From: Candidatus Methanoperedens sp.
Lineage (GTDB): Archaea > Halobacteriota > Methanosarcinia > Methanosarcinales > Methanoperedenaceae
DNA length: 36,698 nt
Direction of reading: 5' to 3'
NCBI GenBank assembly: GCA_027460585.1
Contig: JAPZAP010000040.1
Span: forward strand, 1 to 36,698
Part shown: piece by piece, positions 33,123 to 36,698 of the stretch
Layout of the letters: each line of letters begins with the position of its first letter
How positions within the stretch are numbered: the first letter of the stretch is position 1
Translations under genes and position numbers: made by a program
Notes under the pieces: generated by a model
Seen by the model: only the letters and a program-made list of their open reading frames with translations
What the model was told of the DNA's origin: nothing
The model's database searches: none

Positions 33123-33551
33123 CTATTTCTTCTTTCGCGTCTCTATCTCTTTCTTAAGCCAGGGACCAACATCTAGTCCGTGTATGAGTCCTTTGAGGTC
33201 ATCCTTCAGGTTGGTTGGCTTTATCTTTATAAGCCATCCTTCAACGTAAGGATCTTGCTTTAAAATATCAAGGTCATCTTCGATAGTTTCATTGACCCCT
33301 GTGATTGTTCCGGTGACAGGCATAAGGAGACCACCAACCCATTTTGCAGATTCAAGTGAGCCAAACGCTTCCCCGGCTTCGAATTCATCATCTTCCATTG
33401 GAAGGTCTATGAACTCGATATTTCCTGCCGATTTTGCGCCATATGCATCAAGTCCTACCGTCACAGAACCATTATCTTCAATTTTTGCCCATGTGTGATC
33501 TTTAGTATAATACAGTTCATCCGGAAGTTTGTATCCCTCTATTTCGACCAT
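33123..33551 (-). CDS. gcvH: GcvH-like lipoyl carrier protein 1
   Basis: A 142-residue lipoyl-domain protein of the glycine-cleavage H type. YYTKDHTWAKI is the usual N-terminal motif, and the lipoyl Lys70 is in GSLESAKWVGGLLMPVTG. Strong Shine-Dalgarno GAGGT upstream. The tail GLDVGPWLKKEIETRKKK is more basic than in standard H proteins. No gcvT or gcvP is adjacent, so a carrier role outside glycine cleavage is possible. Clearly distinct from its neighbour at 33598. Confidence 0.92.
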   Translation of the reverse strand: MVEIEGYKLPDELYYTKDHTWAKIEDNGSVTVGLDAYGAKSAGNIEFIDLPMEDDEFEAGEAFGSLESAKWVGGLLMPVTGTITGVNETIEDDLDILKQDPYVEGWLIKIKPTNLKDDLKGLIHGLDVGPWLKKEIETRKKK

Positions 33552-33597
33552 TTTTTTTTACCTCATTCGTTGGTTATTACATTTGTTATATTTAAAC

Positions 33598-34020
33598 TTA
33601 ATTATCTGCGTATCGTTCCCGTTCTTTTGCGATCAATTTTGTATAATATTCTATTGCTTCTTCCACTTTCATTACAAGGTTTGCGCTAAATTTCCCATTG
33701 ACCTTAACTATCCATTCTCCATACGGGTCACTGTTAATGATATTAGGGTCATCCCAGAGTTTTTCATTAACCGATATGACTTTCGAATCGAAAGGAAGTG
33801 ATATCTGTGAAACCGCTTTTATGGTTTCATATGCAACGATCATGTCACCCTTTTTGATCGATTCGCCGACCTCGGGAAGATCAATATGGACTATTCCTTT
33901 TGACAGCGACTGCCCAAGTTCGGTAATACCTATGCTGACCTGTCCATTTTCAGGTTTCAACCATACATGGTTCTTCATATAATACAGGTCATCAGGGAAC
34001 TCGAACTCATAAGCCTTCAT
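33598..34020 (-). CDS. GcvH-like lipoyl carrier protein 2
   Basis: A 140-residue H-type lipoyl domain: YYMKNHVWLK in front and the lipoyl Lys68 in AYETIKAVSQISLPF. It aligns with the protein at 33123 throughout but is much diverged, so duplication is old. A TATA-like TATTTTATACC (about 34045-34055) gives a near-leaderless message, separate from the following gcvH. The sequence around the lysine (ETIKAVSQ) departs from the GcvH consensus (ESVKAxS) only slightly. Confidence 0.9.
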   Translation of the reverse strand: MKAYEFEFPDDLYYMKNHVWLKPENGQVSIGITELGQSLSKGIVHIDLPEVGESIKKGDMIVAYETIKAVSQISLPFDSKVISVNEKLWDDPNIINSDPYGEWIVKVNGKFSANLVMKVEEAIEYYTKLIAKERERYADN

Positions 34021-34253
34021 GAAGCTTACAATCTGAAGAAAGGTATAAAATACTTTTGGCTGGAATATCCGGCAGATATTTTGATCACAGTAGACATTTA
34101 TTATTATCTAACGTCTTGTTCTGGGGCTAAAGGTAATCATGGCAATTGATAGAAAAAGTTAATTCGCGATTTGTTCCGATACATCAAACACGGATCGATT
34201 CCAAGTTTGGATTTTTGCTACAAATTACATATTTGACCATTGGCGGCAAAATC
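34021..34253. other. Intergenic stretch
   Basis: Only the TATA element of the gene at 33598 is recognised here; the rest shows neither a supported frame nor a stable hairpin. Confidence 0.5.
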
Positions 34254-34814
34254 CTATTTAACAAAACGGAATCTAAGATGTGTCCTGCCGCCTGGAAGTT
34301 CGACTACCTTAATTCTTTCCAATCTGATTGACCTATTGCCTGTATCTTCAAATGGCCGAAAACCAGCTTTCAGAAATAGCGGAATTATATCAATATGCAG
34401 TTCATCAGCTAATCCTGCTTTAATACATTGCAATGTGGTGCTTGCACTTCCGATAATTGTAACATTTTTGTCGACTGCGACTGCTTTTGCTTGCTGGATT
34501 GCGCTTTTAATACCGTCTGTAACGAAAGTAAAGGTTAACCTGTCAGTTTCCTTTGGATGCTTTTTGGGTACTTTATCCGTAAAAACAAATATTGGCACTT
34601 GATACTCGTAATTACCCGCAAACCAATCAGGGTCTTCCGCCATAGCAAACTCTTTAAATGCCATCACTACCGAGCCTGTAGTTTGTATGGACTCCCGTAA
34701 GACCCCGGTATTTCTCAGAGTATCGAGGTCAGGATACAGCGCGTCTACGCTACCATTGCTATCTTCGGCAAACCCGTCCAGCGATATTGTTACTCCTAAA
34801 ATAACTTTTGCCAT
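34254..34814 (-). CDS. RibD C-terminal/dihydrofolate-reductase-like protein
   Basis: A 186-residue protein with the DHFR fold: VILGVTISLDGFAEDSNG at the N terminus, VFTDKVPKK in the middle, and IIGSASTTLQCIKAGLADEL with the glycine-rich NADPH-binding turn and DELHI strand. Members of this family are NADPH-dependent oxidoreductases often of unknown substrate; the DHFR-like identity does not imply folate. A typical family GRxT segment reads VVMAFKEF, so the second nucleotide contact is altered. It heads two VOC genes reading the same way, a bacterial-looking group probably acquired by transfer. Confidence 0.88.
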   Translation of the reverse strand: MAKVILGVTISLDGFAEDSNGSVDALYPDLDTLRNTGVLRESIQTTGSVVMAFKEFAMAEDPDWFAGNYEYQVPIFVFTDKVPKKHPKETDRLTFTFVTDGIKSAIQQAKAVAVDKNVTIIGSASTTLQCIKAGLADELHIDIIPLFLKAGFRPFEDTGNRSIRLERIKVVELPGGRTHLRFRFVK

Positions 34815-34827
34815 ATTGATTATTTGC

Positions 34828-35256
34828 TCATTTCGGATAGGAGTAAATCACCATCCACTGCACTCCGAACTTATCTTCAAAGCTGCCGTAGTAGTCGCCC
34901 CATACCTGGTCAGAGATCGGCATCTCTATTGTGCCGTCAGCGGAAAGATCGTTAAATATCCTGTCTGCCTCTTCTTTGCTTTCCGGGTGGACTGAAATGT
35001 AAACATTGTTGCCCTGCGTCAGTTCCATTCCGAGCGATTCAAGAGAATCGGTTGCCATCAACACGTTGTCTTTACCAATCGGCAAGCTGATGTGCATTAA
35101 TTTGTTTTGGTCATTTTTCGGGATATTTACGCCTTCCATCGGCATATCCTTGAAGCGGACAACAGAGCTGAACTCTCCGCCAAAAACGGATTTATAAAAG
35201 TTAAACGCTTTTTCCGTATTGCCCGCAAAATTGAGGTATATATTTAATTTTGTCAT
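34828..35256 (-). CDS. VOC-family protein (PhnB-like)
   Basis: A 142-residue vicinal-oxygen-chelate protein. YLNFAGNTEKAFNFYKSVFG at the N terminus and VWGDYYGSFEDKFGVQWMV at the C terminus are the PhnB-type signature. Such proteins resemble glyoxalase/bleomycin-resistance folds; most have no known activity. Lies 13 bases downstream of the tandem VOC gene's direction and just upstream of the DHFR-like gene, all in one run. Confidence 0.9.
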   Translation of the reverse strand: MTKLNIYLNFAGNTEKAFNFYKSVFGGEFSSVVRFKDMPMEGVNIPKNDQNKLMHISLPIGKDNVLMATDSLESLGMELTQGNNVYISVHPESKEEADRIFNDLSADGTIEMPISDQVWGDYYGSFEDKFGVQWMVIYSYPK

Positions 35257-35295
35257 GGTATTTTCTCCTTAACTTTTAATGATTTGATCTTTTAT

Positions 35296-36216
35296 TTATT
35301 GGCCCTCATATGCTTTTTTTAATTCTCCAATGTCAAACTTTTTCATTTTCAGGAACGCATTGGTAACTCGTTCCACCTTTTCTTTATCGTGGTCTCGCAG
35401 CATCTCACCCAGGATTATGGGGGAAACCTGCCATGAAACACCGAACTTATCCTTGAGCCAGCCGCACACACTTTCTTGCCCCCCATCTGCGGTGAGTTTC
35501 TCCCAGTAGTTGTCAATTTCTTTCTGGGTCTTGCATTCAACCATAAACGAGATGGCCTCATTGAAGGTAAAGTCGTGATTAAGAGCGCTATCCATGGCGG
35601 CAAATCCCTGATTCTCAAGCGTAAAGGCGGCATATTTTATTGTCCCCTCTTTGTCTGGTTCCTCGCCTTTTCCGTAACGGAGAATGTTGCCAATTTCTGA
35701 ATTATTGAACACAGATGTGTAAAAATTGATCGCAGCTTCTGCTTTCCCGCACTGCTCGCCTACAAACATAAGCGTCGGAGTGATTTTCTGCTTCATCTTA
35801 TGCTCGCCTATGAACATCACCTGCCACGAAAGACCGTACCTGTCCTGCGTCCATCCATATTTTTCACTGAAAGTATATTCGCCAAGTTCCATGAGCGCAG
35901 TGCCACCTTCAGACAGTTTTTCCCATACCTTATCGACTTCCTTTTTCGTATAACAGGCGACAAGAAATGATATAGCCGGAGTGAATTTGAATATCGGTCC
36001 GCCATTGATCCCAATGAATTTTTGCCCCTCAATCTCAAACTCAATGGTCATTACGGTTCCCTCTGGCAATCCGTGAATTTCGAACCCTGCTTTACTGGCC
36101 CGGGTTATCCTGCTAATCCTGGAATTTTTGAAGATAGAAGCGTAAAATTTCGCCGCTTCTTCGGCCTGGCGGTCAAACCATAGATTCGGTGTGATTTTTT
36201 GCTTGATGTTTGCCAA
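35296..36216 (-). CDS. Tandem VOC-domain protein (PhnB-like fusion)
   Basis: A 306-residue protein made of two VOC domains in tandem. Domain 1 (1-140) opens ANIKQKITPNLWFDRQAEEA; domain 2 (about 145-306) opens MKQKITPTLMFVGEQCGKAE. Both end with a DRYGLSWQV or DKFGVSWQV segment. The start is a TTG at 36216, six bases from GGGGGA, giving the sequence above; extending further upstream adds a non-family tail. Domain fusion gives the pseudo-dimer in one chain. Substrate unknown; relatives are often mislabelled as methyltransferases. Confidence 0.88.
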   Translation of the reverse strand: MANIKQKITPNLWFDRQAEEAAKFYASIFKNSRISRITRASKAGFEIHGLPEGTVMTIEFEIEGQKFIGINGGPIFKFTPAISFLVACYTKKEVDKVWEKLSEGGTALMELGEYTFSEKYGWTQDRYGLSWQVMFIGEHKMKQKITPTLMFVGEQCGKAEAAINFYTSVFNNSEIGNILRYGKGEEPDKEGTIKYAAFTLENQGFAAMDSALNHDFTFNEAISFMVECKTQKEIDNYWEKLTADGGQESVCGWLKDKFGVSWQVSPIILGEMLRDHDKEKVERVTNAFLKMKKFDIGELKKAYEGQ

Positions 36217-36408
36217 ACAGATTCCCCCGTTAACAAGATAATTATGTGTTCGATGATATAAGGATTTTTCGCAGCTAAATAAATTCAACATAAGAGAAAA
36301 AGCTCTTTCAATGACAGCTTCTCAAATGTTTCCAGTTTATCCCACTGTATGCTATTGAAATGTGGCAGTAATCCTTGAAAAAAAATACGAATTGAACTTG
36401 CCATAATA
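36217..36408. other. Intergenic stretch between tandem VOC gene and tRNA-Trp
   Basis: About 190 AT-rich bases. It contains the Shine-Dalgarno GGGGGA of the VOC gene (about 36223-36228) but no further supported element. It is too short for an additional gene of note. Confidence 0.4.
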
Positions 36409-36648
36409 TGGGGCTGGTGAGATTTGAACTCACGATCGACGGGTCTCTCCGAAAATGCCAGGATTTTGGCAATTTAATCTTTGAGCAGCACGTTCAGTGC
36501 TCCAACGGTTCCTCATAGCTTACTGCGTCCAGTTCGCTCAGCAGACCGTTTACTCATCATCACACCCCGGTCAAACCCCGGAATAAATTCCAGAGCCTCC
36601 GGGTTTTCCGCTGGAGCCCGTCGCCATGCCGGACTAGGCCACAGCCCC
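36409..36648 (-). tRNA. tRNA-Trp (anticodon CCA) with intron
   Basis: Exon 1 is 36648-36611 and exon 2 is 36444-36409. The acceptor GGGGCTG pairs with CAGCCCC, discriminator A; the D-arm is GCC...GGC; the anticodon stem ACGGG/CCCGT holds CTCCAGA, anticodon CCA at 36614-36612. The T-arm is GTGAG-TTCAAAT-CTCAC. The 166-base intron sits between positions 37 and 38. Exon-intron ends fold as a bulge-helix-bulge: central helix CTCC/GGAG, bulges AGC and AGA. CCA is not encoded. A TATA-like TTTTAATA lies about 30 bases upstream. Confidence 0.95.
36445..36610 (-). ncRNA. tRNA-Trp intron carrying a box C/D methylation guide
   Basis: Reading the minus strand: box C GTGATGA (36563-36557), box D' CTGA (36541-36538), box C' TATGAGG (36517-36511) and box D CTGA (36497-36494). 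Before box D, TTGGAGC pairs with the anticodon loop so that the fifth base lands on C34. Before box D', GGTCT pairs with the exon 2 junction, the fifth base on C39. These are the same two positions guided by the pre-tRNA-Trp intron of haloarchaea (Cm34, Um39). Methylation itself is inferred. Confidence 0.85.
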
Positions 36649-36698
36649 TTATGGGTCGCTCATAATTCATCCGATTGCTATTAAAACTATCTAATCAT

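Noticed and set aside
36449-36608. Second tRNA inside the terminal region
   Set aside because: The stems belong to the single tRNA-Trp with its intron and guide; no further acceptor stem is present.

Overview
The window looks like a chromosomal segment of a euryarchaeon, probably a methanogen-related lineage (Methanosarcinales or ANME-2d/Methanoperedens-like). This is inferred from gene content only. Supporting signs are archaeal TATA boxes with many leaderless or near-leaderless starts, ribosomal protein S17e, an archaeal ATPase/DUF234 protein, a tRNA-Trp with a bulge-helix-bulge intron carrying a box C/D guide, tRNAs without encoded CCA, and a multi-gene Hyf/Ech-like membrane complex. The sequence is moderately AT-rich, with a few clearly more AT-rich or GC-rich islands.

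Layout. 1-3.0 kb (minus): a one-carbon/purine block, folD-glyA-purN, plus a tiny Cys-rich protein; a further gene is cut by the window edge. 3.1-4.7 kb (plus): a zinc-ribbon protein and a LUD-domain iron-sulfur protein. 4.7-7.3 kb: an AT-rich island with an HxlR-type regulator diverging from an unusual radical SAM protein, a MITE-like element and an acylphosphatase fused to a coiled coil. 7.4-7.8 kb: a GC-rich, possibly structured intergenic region, then tRNA-Gly(UCC). 7.9-13.3 kb: aminotransferase, ATPase, RNase Z, a SecB-like protein and SurE. 13.4-15.6 kb (plus): rps17e-dapA-dapB-tusA, in which the two Dap enzymes give the first steps of lysine/diaminopimelate synthesis. 15.7-15.9 kb: a compact array of five perfect hairpins between two convergent genes. 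16-19.7 kb (minus): a two-TM protein of unknown function, an intergenic stretch with a dispersed-type palindrome, an isocitrate/isopropylmalate dehydrogenase-family gene and an alpha/alpha-toroid protein.

19.8-32.0 kb is the main feature: a Hyf-like (energy-converting hydrogenase-related) locus. A complete operon hyfB-C-E-F-G-H-I plus a UspA gene lies at 24.0-31.96 kb. Its large subunit lacks the cysteines that bind the NiFe centre, so it is probably not a hydrogenase but an Ehr/complex-I-like proton or sodium pump. Beside it is a rearranged second copy: a full hyfB in plus orientation, and in minus orientation a full hyfF plus the last 28 codons of hyfE fused to a HEPN domain. The two hyfB promoters share sequence elements at identical spacing.

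32-36.7 kb (minus): a HAD phosphatase, two tandem GcvH-like lipoyl proteins, a RibD/DHFR-like reductase, two VOC-family genes (one a tandem fusion), and tRNA-Trp with its guide-RNA intron.
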